Shown: positions 8,355 to 16,865, numbered from the stretch's first letter. The stretch: 59,006 nucleotides of DNA from Pseudomonadota bacterium (GCA_018822105.1 JAHJLB010000047.1:1-59006), one strand, 5' to 3'. Notes: generated by a model from the letters alone, not told the origin. Program-made: numbers and translations.

Positions 8355-9373
8355 TGCGCAGGGGGCTGCTCATTGTTCTGGCCTTGGGCCTGCTGCGCGT
8401 GCTGGCCCTGGCCGGCATGGCGGCCAGCCCCGCCCGGGCCGGGTCTTCGGCCTCGGCTGCGGCCAAGGTCCCGGGCCGGGGCCTGGAGCCTGGACAGAAG
8501 AGGCCAGGCCAGGGCCGGGCGCGGCAGCCGCAGCCGAAGCCGCGGGCGGAGCTTTTCGCCCCGCAGGGCGCGGGCCTGGGCGAGCCGTTTCTCGTGCGCG
8601 TGCGCGCGCCGAAGCCCCTGGCCGGGCTGAGCGTGACCTGGCTGCAGCGCACGGTCAGGCTCACGGGGCGGGCGCTGCCCGGCGGCTGGGAGGCCGTGGT
8701 CCTCCTGGGCTCGGACGTTGGCAACACCGCTCCGGGCCGCCATGAGCTGGTGCTGCGGCATGGTCGCAAGGGCCAGGTTGTGACGCAGCGCGCAGGCATC
8801 GAGGTGTTGCCCGTGGCGCGGCCCGTGGAGAGCCTGGAGCTGGACGCGGCCATGGTCACCCCGCCGAGGGAGGCGTATGCGCGCATCCTGGCCGAGCGCA
8901 AGCTGCTGCAGAAGCTCCTGCTGGCCACGCTGTCGCGCGCGGTCCCGGCGGGGACGGACGCGCGGCGCTGGTCCCTGCCCCTGCTGCGGCCCGTGCCGGG
9001 CGAGGTTTCGAGCATCTACGGCATCGGCCGCCTCCTGAACGGCCAGCCCCATGCCCCGCACCGGGGGCTGGACCTGGAGGCGGACACGGGCCAGCCCGTG
9101 CTGGCCGCGGCGGACGGGCTGGTGCTCTTCTCCGGAGAGCTGTATTATGCCGGCAACGCGGTGTACCTGGACCACGGCCAGGGCCTGGTGACCTCGTACT
9201 TCCATCTCTCCGAGCGGCGGGTCCAGACGGGCGCGCGCGTGGCCCGCGGCCAGGAGCTGGGCCTGGCCGGAGACACGGGGCGCAGCACGCGTTCGCACCT
9301 GCATTTCGGCGTTTGGGCCCTGGGGCGGCATGTGGACCCCGAGCCGCTTTTTCTGTATGAATCCCTCCCGTAA
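8354..9373 (+). CDS. Secreted M23 family (LytM-type) metallopeptidase
   Basis: The 339-residue protein has an N-terminal hydrophobic signal (about 1-29, ending A-R-A-G), a basic Pro/Gln-rich linker, an Ig-like middle region, and a C-terminal peptidase M23 domain. The zinc ligands are visible as H236-x3-D240 (HRGLD) and H315-L-H317 (HLHFG). These enzymes cut peptidoglycan cross-links or activate amidases in the periplasm. All ligands are present, so it should be active. Its ATG overlaps the xseA stop (ATGA), and it separates xseA from xseB, which is typical of this lineage's operon rather than of a shared function. Confidence 0.92.
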   Translation: MRRGLLIVLALGLLRVLALAGMAASPARAGSSASAAAKVPGRGLEPGQKRPGQGRARQPQPKPRAELFAPQGAGLGEPFLVRVRAPKPLAGLSVTWLQRTVRLTGRALPGGWEAVVLLGSDVGNTAPGRHELVLRHGRKGQVVTQRAGIEVLPVARPVESLELDAAMVTPPREAYARILAERKLLQKLLLATLSRAVPAGTDARRWSLPLLRPVPGEVSSIYGIGRLLNGQPHAPHRGLDLEADTGQPVLAAADGLVLFSGELYYAGNAVYLDHGQGLVTSYFHLSERRVQTGARVARGQELGLAGDTGRSTRSHLHFGVWALGRHVDPEPLFLYESLP

Positions 9374-9400
9374 GCTGCGGCAAGCACCGCTGGAGCAATG

Positions 9401-9670
9401 ATGGCCAAGGACAAACAGAGTTTCGAGAAGCGCCTGGAGCGCCTGCGCGGCATCGTGGAGGCCCTGGAGCGCGGCGACCTGCCCCTGGAGCAGGGTCTGG
9501 CCCTGTACAAGGAGGGGCTGGGCCTGGCCGGGGACTGCGGCCGCCAGCTGGAGTCGGCCAAAAACGAGGTGAAGCTCGTGCAGGACGGCCTGCTCAAGGA
9601 GTTCGCCGCCCTGGATGCCGCCGGGGACGCCCCGGCAGACCCCGAGGGCATCGGGGGAGAGGGCGCATGA
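9401..9670 (+). CDS. xseB: Exodeoxyribonuclease VII small subunit
   Basis: The 89-residue, mostly helical protein has the family signature FEKRLERLRGIVEALERGDL and P-L-E-Q-G-L-A-L-Y-KEG. It is the accessory subunit that oligomerises around XseA. Two adjacent ATGs exist, at 9398 and 9401. GGAG at 9392-9395 is better spaced for 9401, but 9398 is possible. The short acidic C-terminal tail is unconserved. The last four bases overlap the ispA start (ATGA), implying translational coupling. Confidence 0.93.
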   Translation: MAKDKQSFEKRLERLRGIVEALERGDLPLEQGLALYKEGLGLAGDCGRQLESAKNEVKLVQDGLLKEFAALDAAGDAPADPEGIGGEGA

Positions 9671-10608
9671 GCGCGGCGCCGGACCTTGCCAAGGGCGGCG
9701 GCCTGGACGTCAAGGCTGCCCTGGCCCTGCGCGCGGCCGAGGTGGAGGCCTGCCTGGCCGGGTGCCTGCGCGGGCGCGACATCCCGGAGCGCCTGCTGGC
9801 CAGCATGGAGTACAGCCTGCACGCCGGGGGCAAGCGCCTGCGCCCGGCGCTGCTGCTCAGCTTCGCCCGGCTGTCGGCCGGGACGGGCACGGGCCTGGGC
9901 CGGCGCATCCTGCCCTTTGCCGCGGCCCTGGAGCTCATCCACACCTATTCCCTCATCCACGACGACCTGCCGGCCATGGACGACGACGACCTGCGCCGGG
10001 GCAAGCCCAGCAACCACCGGCAGTTCGACGAGGCCACGGCCATCCTGGCCGGGGATGGCCTGCTCACCGAGGCCTTCACCCTCATGCTCTCCTGCGTGGA
10101 GGAGGGGCACGTGCCGGCGGAGCGCGTGGTCCGCGCGGCCCAGGCCGTGGCCGTGGCCGCCGGAGCGGGCGGCATGGTCGGCGGCCAGGCCCTGGACATG
10201 GAGTACACCGCCCGCGCGGGCGTGGGCTTTGAGGAATTGCGCGGCATGCACGCCATGAAGACCGGCGCGCTCATCACCGTGGCCTGCGTGGCCGGGGCCG
10301 TGCTGGCCGGGGCCCAGCTCCCCGAGGTGCACCGCGCGCGCGAGTATGGCCGCGCCGTGGGCCAGGCCTTCCAGATCGCCGACGACATCCTGGACGTCAC
10401 GGGCGACACCAAGACCCTGGGCAAGCCCGCGGGCAGCGACGAGCGCCAGGGCAAGACCACCTATCCGTCGCTTCTGGGCCTGCCCGAGAGCCGCCGCCTG
10501 GCTGGCGAGCGCGCCGACGCGGCGGTGCGCAGCCTGGAGCCTTTCGCCGGGCCGGAGGCGGACTTCCTGCGCGCCCTGGCCCGGTACATTGTGGAGCGGG
10601 TCAGTTGA
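9667..10608 (+). CDS. ispA: Polyprenyl (farnesyl) diphosphate synthase
   Basis: The 313-residue all-helical prenyltransferase condenses IPP with DMAPP/GPP. The first Asp-rich motif is DDLPAMDDDD (99-108), preceded by GGKRLRP; the second is DDILDVTGD near 245, with the KTG triad before it and a GK..TYPSL segment after it. The two-residue spacing of the first motif fits bacterial FPP/GGPP synthases (IspA/CrtE type), so chain length 15 is likely but 20 is not excluded. It starts within the xseB stop and is followed 31 bases later by dxs, a common xseB-ispA-dxs order. Confidence 0.94.
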   Translation: MSAAPDLAKGGGLDVKAALALRAAEVEACLAGCLRGRDIPERLLASMEYSLHAGGKRLRPALLLSFARLSAGTGTGLGRRILPFAAALELIHTYSLIHDDLPAMDDDDLRRGKPSNHRQFDEATAILAGDGLLTEAFTLMLSCVEEGHVPAERVVRAAQAVAVAAGAGGMVGGQALDMEYTARAGVGFEELRGMHAMKTGALITVACVAGAVLAGAQLPEVHRAREYGRAVGQAFQIADDILDVTGDTKTLGKPAGSDERQGKTTYPSLLGLPESRRLAGERADAAVRSLEPFAGPEADFLRALARYIVERVS

Positions 10609-10639
10609 CCTCCACGGCCTGTTTCAAGGACTCAAGCAC

Positions 10640-12559
10640 ATGACCGACCTCTCCCTGACCTCACTTCTGTCGCGGGTGGCTGGGCCCGCGGATGTGGCCC
10701 GCATGGGCCTGGACGACCTGGCGCTCCTGGCCGTGGACCTGCGCCGGGTGATCATCGACCAGTGCTCCGAGGGCGGCGGGCACCTGGCCCCGTCCCTTGG
10801 CGTGGTGGAGCTCACCCTGGCCCTGTTCAAGGCCTTCGACTTCGAACGCGACAAGCTCATCTGGGACGTGGGGCACCAGGCCTACGCCCACAAGCTGCTC
10901 ACGGGCCGCATGGAGCGCTTCCACACCCTGCGCCGCCTGGACGGCGTGAGCGGGTTCCCGCGCCTGTGCGAGAGCCCCTATGACCATTTCGGCGTGGGCC
11001 ATTCCAGCACCTCCATCTCCGCCGCCCTGGGCATGGCCATGGCCCGCGACCTGTCCGGGCAGGACCACCGCGTGGTCTCGGTCATCGGCGACGGCTCCAT
11101 GACCGCCGGGCTGGCCTACGAGGGCCTGAACCAGGCGGGCGACATGGGCCGCAAGATGGTGGTGGTCTTGAACGACAACGAGATGTCCATCTCCAAGAAC
11201 GTGGGCGCGCTGTCGCGCTTCCTCTCGCGCAGGCTTTCCCGGCCCGCGCCCCAGCGCTTCAAGCGCGAGTTCGAGTCCTGGCTCACCAGCATCCCGCGCA
11301 TCGGCAAGGACCTGGCCATGTACGCCCGCCGCAGCGAGGACTCGCTGAAGAGCTTCTTCACCCCGGGCATGCTCTTCGAGGCCTTCCGCTTCACCTACGT
11401 CGGCCCCATCGACGGCCACGACACCGCCAGCCTCATCGACGTGTTCGAGCAGACCAAGGGCATGGACCGGCCGGCCCTGGTGCACGTGCTGACCAAGAAG
11501 GGCATGGGCTACAAACCCGCGGAGACCAACCCCACGTATTTCCACGGCGTGGGCTCCTTTGAGCCCGAGACCGGCCTGGCCCCGGCCAAGCTCGGCTGCG
11601 GGCCCAAGTCCTACACCGAGGTTTTCGGCGAGACCCTGTGCCGCCTGGCCGACGAGGACGACAAGATCGTGGCCATCACCGCCGCCATGCCCGAAGGCAC
11701 GGGCACGGACTGCTTCCTCAAGCGCCACCCGGAGCGCTTCGTGGACGTGGGCATCTGCGAGCCCCACGCCGTGACCTTCGCCGCCGGGCTGGCCACCCAG
11801 GGCTACAAGCCCGCGGTGTGCATCTACTCCACCTTCCTGCAGCGCTCCTACGACCAGATCGTGCACGACGTGTGCCTGCAGAACCTGAACGTGACCTTCT
11901 TCCTGGACCGCGCCGGGCTGGTGGGCGAGGACGGGGCCACGCACCACGGCGTGTTCGACATCGCCTACCTGCGCCACGTGCCGAACCTGACGTTCATGGC
12001 GCCCAAGGACGAGGCCGAGCTGGTCCAGATGGCGGCCACGGCCCTGGCCACGCCCGGCCCCGTGGCCGTGCGCTTCCCGCGCGGGGTCGGCCCCGGAGCG
12101 GAGGTGCCGGAGACCCCGGCGGCCCTGGCGGCCCTGGGCCTGCTGCCCCTGGGCCAGGGCGAGCTATTGCGCGACGGCGCGGACGCCGTGATCATCGCCC
12201 TGGGCTCCCGGGTCTACCCGGCCCTGGAATGCGCCCAGGAGCTGCAGGCCGAGCGGGGCCTGTCCGTGGCCGTGTTCAACGCCCGCTTCGTCAAGCCCCT
12301 GCCCGAGGCGCAGCTTCTGGAGCTGGCCCGGCGCTTCGGCTGCCTCGTCACGGCCGAGGAGGGCTGCCTGGCCGGGGGCTTCGGCTCGGCGGTGCTGGAA
12401 CTCTTGGCCGACCATGGCCTCTTGTCCGGCCACACCGTGAAGCGCGTGGGCATCCCCGACGCCTTCATCGAGCACGGCACCTCCAAGCAGCTGCGCGCCA
12501 AGGTCGGCATCGACAAGGCCGGGATCAAGGCAATGGTGCTGGCGGCTGTGGGCCGGTGA
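10640..12559 (+). CDS. dxs: 1-deoxy-D-xylulose-5-phosphate synthase
   Basis: The 639-residue thiamine-diphosphate enzyme joins pyruvate and glyceraldehyde 3-phosphate, the first step of the MEP isoprenoid pathway. GGGHLAPSLG near residue 45 and GHSSTSIS precede the ThDP/Mg site GDG...N (VIGDGSMTAGLAYEGLNQAG, about 151-170). The central pyrimidine domain has D-V-G-I-C-E-P-H and the C-terminal transketolase domain follows. The length fits the family (about 620-640). I chose ATG 10640, where homology begins, although the frame is open much further upstream inside ispA. Together with ispA upstream it supplies C5 units for undecaprenyl phosphate and quinones. Confidence 0.96.
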   Translation: MTDLSLTSLLSRVAGPADVARMGLDDLALLAVDLRRVIIDQCSEGGGHLAPSLGVVELTLALFKAFDFERDKLIWDVGHQAYAHKLLTGRMERFHTLRRLDGVSGFPRLCESPYDHFGVGHSSTSISAALGMAMARDLSGQDHRVVSVIGDGSMTAGLAYEGLNQAGDMGRKMVVVLNDNEMSISKNVGALSRFLSRRLSRPAPQRFKREFESWLTSIPRIGKDLAMYARRSEDSLKSFFTPGMLFEAFRFTYVGPIDGHDTASLIDVFEQTKGMDRPALVHVLTKKGMGYKPAETNPTYFHGVGSFEPETGLAPAKLGCGPKSYTEVFGETLCRLADEDDKIVAITAAMPEGTGTDCFLKRHPERFVDVGICEPHAVTFAAGLATQGYKPAVCIYSTFLQRSYDQIVHDVCLQNLNVTFFLDRAGLVGEDGATHHGVFDIAYLRHVPNLTFMAPKDEAELVQMAATALATPGPVAVRFPRGVGPGAEVPETPAALAALGLLPLGQGELLRDGADAVIIALGSRVYPALECAQELQAERGLSVAVFNARFVKPLPEAQLLELARRFGCLVTAEEGCLAGGFGSAVLELLADHGLLSGHTVKRVGIPDAFIEHGTSKQLRAKVGIDKAGIKAMVLAAVGR

Positions 12560-12591
12560 GGGGCATTGTTTGAGCGGGGCAACCCTGTGGG

Positions 12592-12918
12592 GTGGGGCTA
12601 TTGAAAAAGATCATCTTTTCGCTGGCGACAGGTGCTGCCGCCGGAATCGTTGATGTCGTTCCGATGCTTCTTCAGGGTCTGGACGTGAATTATTCCCTGT
12701 CGGCTTTTGTGCAATGGCTTGTCGCGGGGTTTGTGATCAACCACATGGAATTCGGCCTCCGGGGTTGGCTGAAAGGGCTTGTGGTCGCGGAGCTGCTGGC
12801 GTTGCCAATTCTTGTCCTGATGTCGAAGGCGGATGCCTCGGCGTTGGCTCCGATTGTCGCCATGTCGGCAATTCTGGGCAGTCTTGTCGGGTTTGCGAGC
12901 GAGAGGCACAACGGATAG
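12592..12918 (+). CDS. Small integral membrane protein, uncharacterised
   Basis: The predicted protein has 108 residues with about three hydrophobic helices (around 8-28, 36-52, 60-78) plus a C-terminal one at about 85-102, and very few charged residues. It resembles unnamed small membrane proteins starting KKIIFSLATGAAAGI-D-P, for which I know no function. The start is uncertain: GTG 12592 and TTG 12601 are both possible, the latter just after a GGGGTGGGG run. Codon use (GTT, CTT, TTG, GGT) is far less GC-biased than in dxs, 33 bases upstream, suggesting recent acquisition. Confidence 0.6.
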   Translation: MGLLKKIIFSLATGAAAGIVDVVPMLLQGLDVNYSLSAFVQWLVAGFVINHMEFGLRGWLKGLVVAELLALPILVLMSKADASALAPIVAMSAILGSLVGFASERHNG

Positions 12919-13016
12919 GAAGGCGATCGGCCCTGGACGGCGCCAGGTTCAGATGCGCCTTGGTTGAGTCGTCCCCGGCGCGTTTGCGGGCAACCGCCTG
13001 CCCAGGCTTGAGCCCA

Positions 13017-13763
13017 TCAGAAATACCCCAGCCCCTTCAATATCTCCAACTGCCGCTCCTTGTCCGGGTCGCGGCCCGCGCGCTCGTCTGAATCCGCTCC
13101 GGCGGGCCGGGTGCAGGGCACGCAGCCCAGGGACCGGTAGCCCTCGTGGTACAGCTCGCAGTACGGCATCCCCTCGCCAGTGATGAACGCCCAGACGTCC
13201 ATCTCCGTCCAGTCCAGGATGGGGTTCACCTGCCAGTGCTCCGGGCAGGTGTCCGTGGCCTGGCGCAGCTCGACATAGGGCCGCGCCAGGCGCGAGGGGT
13301 GCTCGTCGCGCCGGATGCCGGTGAGGAGCGCCTGCGCGCCCGTGTCGGCCAGGGCCCTGCACAGCGGCAGAATCTTGAGGTCGCGGCAGCAGGAGATCTT
13401 GTCCAGCGCCACGGGGTAGGCCGAGAGGTCCACGCCGGGCCGGGCGATGGTCAGCTCCACGTCCCAGTCTTTGCAGAGCCGGTCGCGGAAGGCCGTGACC
13501 TGGGGGAACTTCACGCCCGTGTCGATGCTGATGGCCTTGAGCGGGCCGGTCTTGGCCGCCGCCAGCGCCTCGCGCCAGAGGAACAGGGCGATGCCGGAGT
13601 CCTTGCCCCCGGTGAAGGCCGCGGCCACGCGGGCGGGCTCGAAGGCGGCCAGGGCGGCGGCCAGCACCCTGCGGCAGCGGGCCAGCTTGTCCGCCAGGGG
13701 GGCGGCCGCGGGGAGCGGCGGCAGCCCGTTCAGCTGGTCGAGGGGCAGGGTGGAGTGGGGCAT
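13017..13763 (-). CDS. PAPS reductase/ATP sulfurylase-like PP-loop protein (CysH/CysD superfamily)
   Basis: The 248-residue protein has the PP-loop TGGKDSG (51-57) and a downstream NPILDWTEMDVW segment typical of CysH/CysD proteins. A C-terminal GCVPCTRP supplies two Cys (G-C-x-x-C-T), and I-S-C-C-R-D a further Cys pair, as in APS-type reductases (CC...CxxC). Those Cys pairs would fit a [4Fe-4S] assimilatory APS reductase. In a dissimilatory sulfate reducer, assimilation usually bypasses this step, so sulfur or nucleotide modification is also possible. ATG 13763 is chosen because upstream sequence is not protein-like. It is divergent from a PNPOx-family gene. Confidence 0.75.
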   Translation of the reverse strand: MPHSTLPLDQLNGLPPLPAAAPLADKLARCRRVLAAALAAFEPARVAAAFTGGKDSGIALFLWREALAAAKTGPLKAISIDTGVKFPQVTAFRDRLCKDWDVELTIARPGVDLSAYPVALDKISCCRDLKILPLCRALADTGAQALLTGIRRDEHPSRLARPYVELRQATDTCPEHWQVNPILDWTEMDVWAFITGEGMPYCELYHEGYRSLGCVPCTRPAGADSDERAGRDPDKERQLEILKGLGYF

Positions 13764-13839
13764 GGTGTCTGAAGCTCCTTGGGCCCGGCTTGCCGGGGTC
13801 GGGGGATTGCCGTAGCCTGGGCGCAAACCTGGAGGCCCG

Positions 13840-14325
13840 ATGCTGAAGAAAATCCTGGCGCTTGTCCATGCCCAGCGGCACCTGGTCCTGGCGACGAGCG
13901 CCCCGGACGGCCGGGGCGGGCGGCCCCATTGCTCGCTCATGGCCTACTGTCCGTCGGGCGGCGGGCAGGGGGACGGCCTGGAGTTCTGGGTTGCCACCCT
14001 TGCGGACACGCGCAAGTTCGTCAACCTGCGCGCCAACCCGCGCGCCAGCCTGCTGATCGATGACCGGGCCGGCGGGCAGGGGGACGGGCCGGGGCTGGCC
14101 CTGACCGTGGAGGCCGAGCTGCGGCCCTTCGGGTCGGCAGAAGCCGAGGCCCATGCGCGCCAGGCGCTTCTGGCGCGGCACCCTGAACTGGCTGGTTTCC
14201 TGGCGCTTGAGGGAACCGTGGTCCTGCGCCTGCTGGCCCTGCGCTCCCAGCTCCTGAGCGGCCTGACGGATGTTTTCATCTGGACGCCGCAAAAAAGCCT
14301 TGACGGCCAAGGCCGGAACGCTTAA
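13840..14325 (+). CDS. Pyridoxamine 5'-phosphate oxidase-family (FMN split-barrel) protein
   Basis: The 161-residue protein begins with the split-barrel pattern HLVLATSAPDGR..PHCSLMAYC, then FWVATLADTRKFVNLRANPRASLLIDD (about 45-75), typical of small FMN- or haem-binding PNPOx-like proteins. A Gly/Gln-rich loop (GGGQGDG, GGQGDGPG) occurs twice. The substrate cannot be told; members bind flavin, F420 or haem. GGAGG lies 7 bases before ATG 13840. The gene ends 17 bases before the tRNA-Arg transcription unit. Confidence 0.8.
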   Translation: MLKKILALVHAQRHLVLATSAPDGRGGRPHCSLMAYCPSGGGQGDGLEFWVATLADTRKFVNLRANPRASLLIDDRAGGQGDGPGLALTVEAELRPFGSAEAEAHARQALLARHPELAGFLALEGTVVLRLLALRSQLLSGLTDVFIWTPQKSLDGQGRNA

Positions 14326-14328
14326 ATG
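14300..14328 (+). promoter_or_regulatory. Sigma-70-type promoter of tRNA-Arg
   Basis: TTGACG (14300-14305) and TAAATG (14323-14328) are separated by 17 bases. The -10 box ends 14 bases before the tRNA. It overlaps the 3' end of the PNPOx-like gene. Confidence 0.7.
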
Positions 14329-14342
14329 TTCGTTCCTCGCAA

Positions 14343-14419
14343 GGGCTCGTAGCTCAGTTGGATAGAGTGCCGGACTACGAATCCGTAGGTCGCAAGTTCG
14401 AATCTTGCCGGGCCCACCA
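14343..14419 (+). tRNA. tRNA-Arg (anticodon ACG), CCA encoded
   Basis: The cloverleaf folds by eye. Acceptor GGGCTCG pairs with CGGGCCC, D stem GCTC/GAGT, anticodon stem CCGGA/TCCGT (the outer C27-U43 pair is mismatched), loop C-T-ACG-A-A, T stem GCAAG/CTTGC with loop TTCGAAT. Discriminator A is followed by encoded CCA at 14417-14419. A34 would be deaminated to inosine to read CGU, CGC and CGA. A promoter and a terminator flank it as a single-gene unit. Confidence 0.95.
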
Positions 14420-14428
14420 CGATAGATC

Positions 14429-14463
14429 AAGGGGTTGCCGTCGAAAGACGCAGCCCCTTTTTC
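14429..14463 (+). terminator. Rho-independent terminator after tRNA-Arg
   Basis: AAGGGGTTGCCGTC and GACGCAGCCCC pair around a GAAA tetraloop (one bulge), followed by TTTTT. Confidence 0.85.
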
Positions 14464-14566
14464 TGTCGCCCCCCGGAGCCCCGCGCGGCAAGAGGCCGGC
14501 CCCGGCGGCGGACGTCTTGCGCTGTCCGCTGATTCCGGTGTATGGTCCTCGCCGAGAGGTGCCCCT

Positions 14567-14968
14567 ATGAACCGCCTGTCCGCCCTTGCCGTCGCGCTGT
14601 GCCTGCTCGCGAGTCCCGCCGTGTCCGCCGGTGCCTCGTGGAAGCAGCTCTCCGCCGACATGTACATCGACACGAGCTCCCTGGGCCGCGGCTTCAGCTT
14701 TTCCTACGCGGACGTCAAATATATCTACGACAAGGCTGACGCCGCCCGGCTGCAGAAGACCTTCAAGTCCAAGCTCGCGCCGCAGCACTCGATCCAGCGC
14801 AAGAATTTCTTCTGCAACAACCGTGAGGTCTCCACCTCCGCCTACAAGTATTTCGCGGCGGACGGAACCATCCTGGCCACCGGGTCCATCAGCGAGCAGA
14901 AGAAGACCGCGGTGGTGCCGGAATCGCGCATCGAGGTCGTCTTCGACTTCGTGTGCCAGCAGCGCTAG
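14567..14968 (+). CDS. Secreted protein resembling the surface-adhesin E family
   Basis: The 133-residue protein starts with a Sec signal peptide (about 1-23, cleavage near VSAGA). The mature part has the pattern WKQLS.DMYIDTSSL..., a Cys in FFCNN and a second near the C-terminus (FDFVC). These two Cys could form a disulfide, as in the small surface-adhesin E-like (PF16747-type) proteins of Proteobacteria. The function of those proteins is not established outside Haemophilus. ATG 14567 is set by GAGAGGTG upstream and the signal peptide. It is monocistronic, after the tRNA-Arg terminator. Confidence 0.65.
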   Translation: MNRLSALAVALCLLASPAVSAGASWKQLSADMYIDTSSLGRGFSFSYADVKYIYDKADAARLQKTFKSKLAPQHSIQRKNFFCNNREVSTSAYKYFAADGTILATGSISEQKKTAVVPESRIEVVFDFVCQQR

Positions 14969-15020
14969 CGCGCCCCGGCCCCGCCTGGACATCCGGCCCA
15001 GGCGCTGCTAGGGGGTGCGC

Positions 15021-15212
15021 ATGAAAACAATCACCGGCTCCCTGGTCCCCGGCAAGAACGGCATGTTGCGCCCCGTCTTCACCTGCAGTTGCAGGCAGGT
15101 CATGGAAGAGTACAAGATGGCCCCGGTGGTCGAGGTGGCGTGCCCCAAATGCCAGGCCACCAAGACTTTCCGCATCGTCGAGTTCGCCCCCCGGCAGTGG
15201 CGCATCAAATAG
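15021..15212 (+). CDS. Small zinc-ribbon-like protein, uncharacterised
   Basis: The 63-residue protein contains C-x-C (FTCSC) and C-x2-C (VACPKC) about 20 residues apart, a likely four-Cys zinc ribbon. There is no recognisable partner domain. ATG 15021 follows AGGGGG at 15010-15015; a GTG at 15015 would add two residues. It is probably cytoplasmic. The small size makes the call moderately uncertain, but the Cys pattern and good ribosome-binding site argue that it is real. Confidence 0.65.
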   Translation: MKTITGSLVPGKNGMLRPVFTCSCRQVMEEYKMAPVVEVACPKCQATKTFRIVEFAPRQWRIK

Positions 15213-15317
15213 CCCCGCTTCCCCCCTTGCTTGAGTAGAACGCGCGCCCCGGCGCGCGGCCTCGTGGCCCTGGACCGCCTCTGCCGGTGCGGGGTTTCTC
15301 GCGTTGCGCCCTGGGCA

Positions 15318-15359
15318 CGCCAAAGGGGCTGCCAGCGCAAGACGGCAGCCCCGTTGGCG
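15318..15359. terminator. Long hairpin between convergent genes (bidirectional terminator candidate)
   Basis: CGCCAAAGGGGCTGCC pairs with GGCAGCCCCGTTGGCG around a 10-base loop. It sits between the zinc-ribbon gene (+) and the M29 aminopeptidase gene (-). The 3' flank TTGG on the plus strand is only weakly T-rich. A second short CG-rich palindrome lies at about 15241-15258. Confidence 0.6.
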
Positions 15360-15373
15360 TTGGTTGGCCTGGC

Positions 15374-16573
15374 CTAGAGGTCGAACTCGCCGCCCCTGTA
15401 GATGACCTTCCTGCCGCCGCCGGCAAGGCTGGCGGTGACGGTCTTGTCCTCGGTGTTCACCAGGTCCCAGTGCAGGGCCGAGTCGTTGAAGCCCAGCGAC
15501 TTCTTGAGGTCGGCGCAGAGCTTGGCCTGGTCGCCGGAAAAGGTGTCGGCGTAGCTGGCGCCCACGGCCACGTGGCAGTTGCCGAAGTCCCCGCCGAAGT
15601 TCTCGTCGAACAGGGTGTTGGCCATGAAGGTGTCGATGCGCGAGTGGCGGCGGTCGGTGAGCGAGAACTCGCCCAGCTGCGCCGCGCCCTCGTCCATGGC
15701 CAGCTGCTTCCGCACGAACTCCTGGCCTTCCTTGGCCGTGACGGAAACGGCCCGCCCGGCCTTGAACTCCAGGCGCACGCCCTCCACCCGGTTGCCCGAG
15801 CGGTAGCTCGGCTGGTCGGCGAAGTACACGCCCTCGGTGCCGCGCCAGTCGGGCGAGAGGAAGATCTCGAAGCTCGGGATGTTGTGCCCCGAGACCCCCA
15901 GCCAGCGGCGCGACTCGCCGGGCGTCACGGTGAGGTCGCAGTTCGCGGACTCGATGCGCAGGCTCTGGATGTCGAGCGCGCCCAGGGCCTGCTTCACGCG
16001 CTGGGCGTCTTCGAAGACCCCGGCCCAGCGCGCGGCCGGGTCGGCGTCGTCGAGAAAGCAGGCGCGCTTGATGACCCGGGCGTAGTCCTCGACGCTCAAG
16101 CCCGCGCATCTGGCCTGCTCCGGCGTGGGATAGGCGCACAGGGTCCAGCCGAAGTCGCCGCTCTGTTCGCGGCCCTCCATGATCTCGCGCAGGAATTTTC
16201 TGGCCACGGCGGCCTGGCCGATCTTGGACGGGTCCGTGCCCGCCAGGTGCGTGAGCGAGGCGGGCGCGATGAGCGAGATGAGCCCGGAGAGGTGCTGCAT
16301 GAGCTCGCGGTCGCCGGGGGGCACGGTTCTGATTTGCGCCTCGCTGCCTTTTCCGTAGAAGGACAGCTCCATGTTGCTGGTGAGGTTCTGGCGCGCCACG
16401 GGCACCATGCCCTCGTCCATGAGCAGGTCGAAGACTGCCTCGGCCAGGGGCGTGGCCAGGGGGTCGAAGCGCAGCAGGATGAGGTCGCCGGGCTTGTAGG
16501 GGCTGGTGCGGGCGGTGGTGAGCCCCCACCAGAGGGTGCGGGCGTATTTCTTGAGTTCGTCGGTGCTGAACAT
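15374..16573 (-). CDS. M29 family aminopeptidase
   Basis: The 399-residue protein matches the M29 (AmpS/AmpT) metallo-aminopeptidases, cytoplasmic dimers with two metals. Likely ligands are the Glu in NIPSFEIFLSPD, the Glu in LGEFSL, the His in FGNCHVAVGASY and the H-x-D in HWDLVN near the C-terminus, in family order. The length (about 400) fits. ATG 16573 starts MFSTDELKKYAR, where homology begins. It is convergent with the zinc-ribbon gene and divergent from the ferredoxin gene. Confidence 0.92.
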   Translation of the reverse strand: MFSTDELKKYARTLWWGLTTARTSPYKPGDLILLRFDPLATPLAEAVFDLLMDEGMVPVARQNLTSNMELSFYGKGSEAQIRTVPPGDRELMQHLSGLISLIAPASLTHLAGTDPSKIGQAAVARKFLREIMEGREQSGDFGWTLCAYPTPEQARCAGLSVEDYARVIKRACFLDDADPAARWAGVFEDAQRVKQALGALDIQSLRIESANCDLTVTPGESRRWLGVSGHNIPSFEIFLSPDWRGTEGVYFADQPSYRSGNRVEGVRLEFKAGRAVSVTAKEGQEFVRKQLAMDEGAAQLGEFSLTDRRHSRIDTFMANTLFDENFGGDFGNCHVAVGASYADTFSGDQAKLCADLKKSLGFNDSALHWDLVNTEDKTVTASLAGGGRKVIYRGGEFDL

Positions 16574-16691
16574 GCGGGCTGCCTTGGAGTGGATTTCCGG
16601 TTCATCCGGATATCCGGGAGCATAGCCCAGGCCGCGGCGGACCACAACCCGCGCTGATTTGTGGAGTTCCCGCAGGAAGCTGCGCTTTGGC

Positions 16692-16719
16692 TTGACACCG
16701 GGCGCGAGGTGGATATATC
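16692..16719 (+). promoter_or_regulatory. Probable promoter of the ferredoxin gene
   Basis: TTGACA (16692-16697) and TATATC (16714-16719) are 16 bases apart. This gives a leader of about 140 bases containing a short hairpin (CCCCACATGGTGGGG, 16797-16811) and a GGAGGG ribosome-binding site before the ferredoxin ATG. Confidence 0.6.
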
Positions 16720-16865
16720 AGCAACCCCGGAGCCTGCGCGCTCGGTTGCTTGCCTACAGTGTGCGAGAAAAACGGCGCCTGGCCCTTCGGACACCTCCCC
16801 ACATGGTGGGGATGTGCCGGACGGGGCTGACGATAAATCCTATCTTTACACATCTGGAGGGTACA

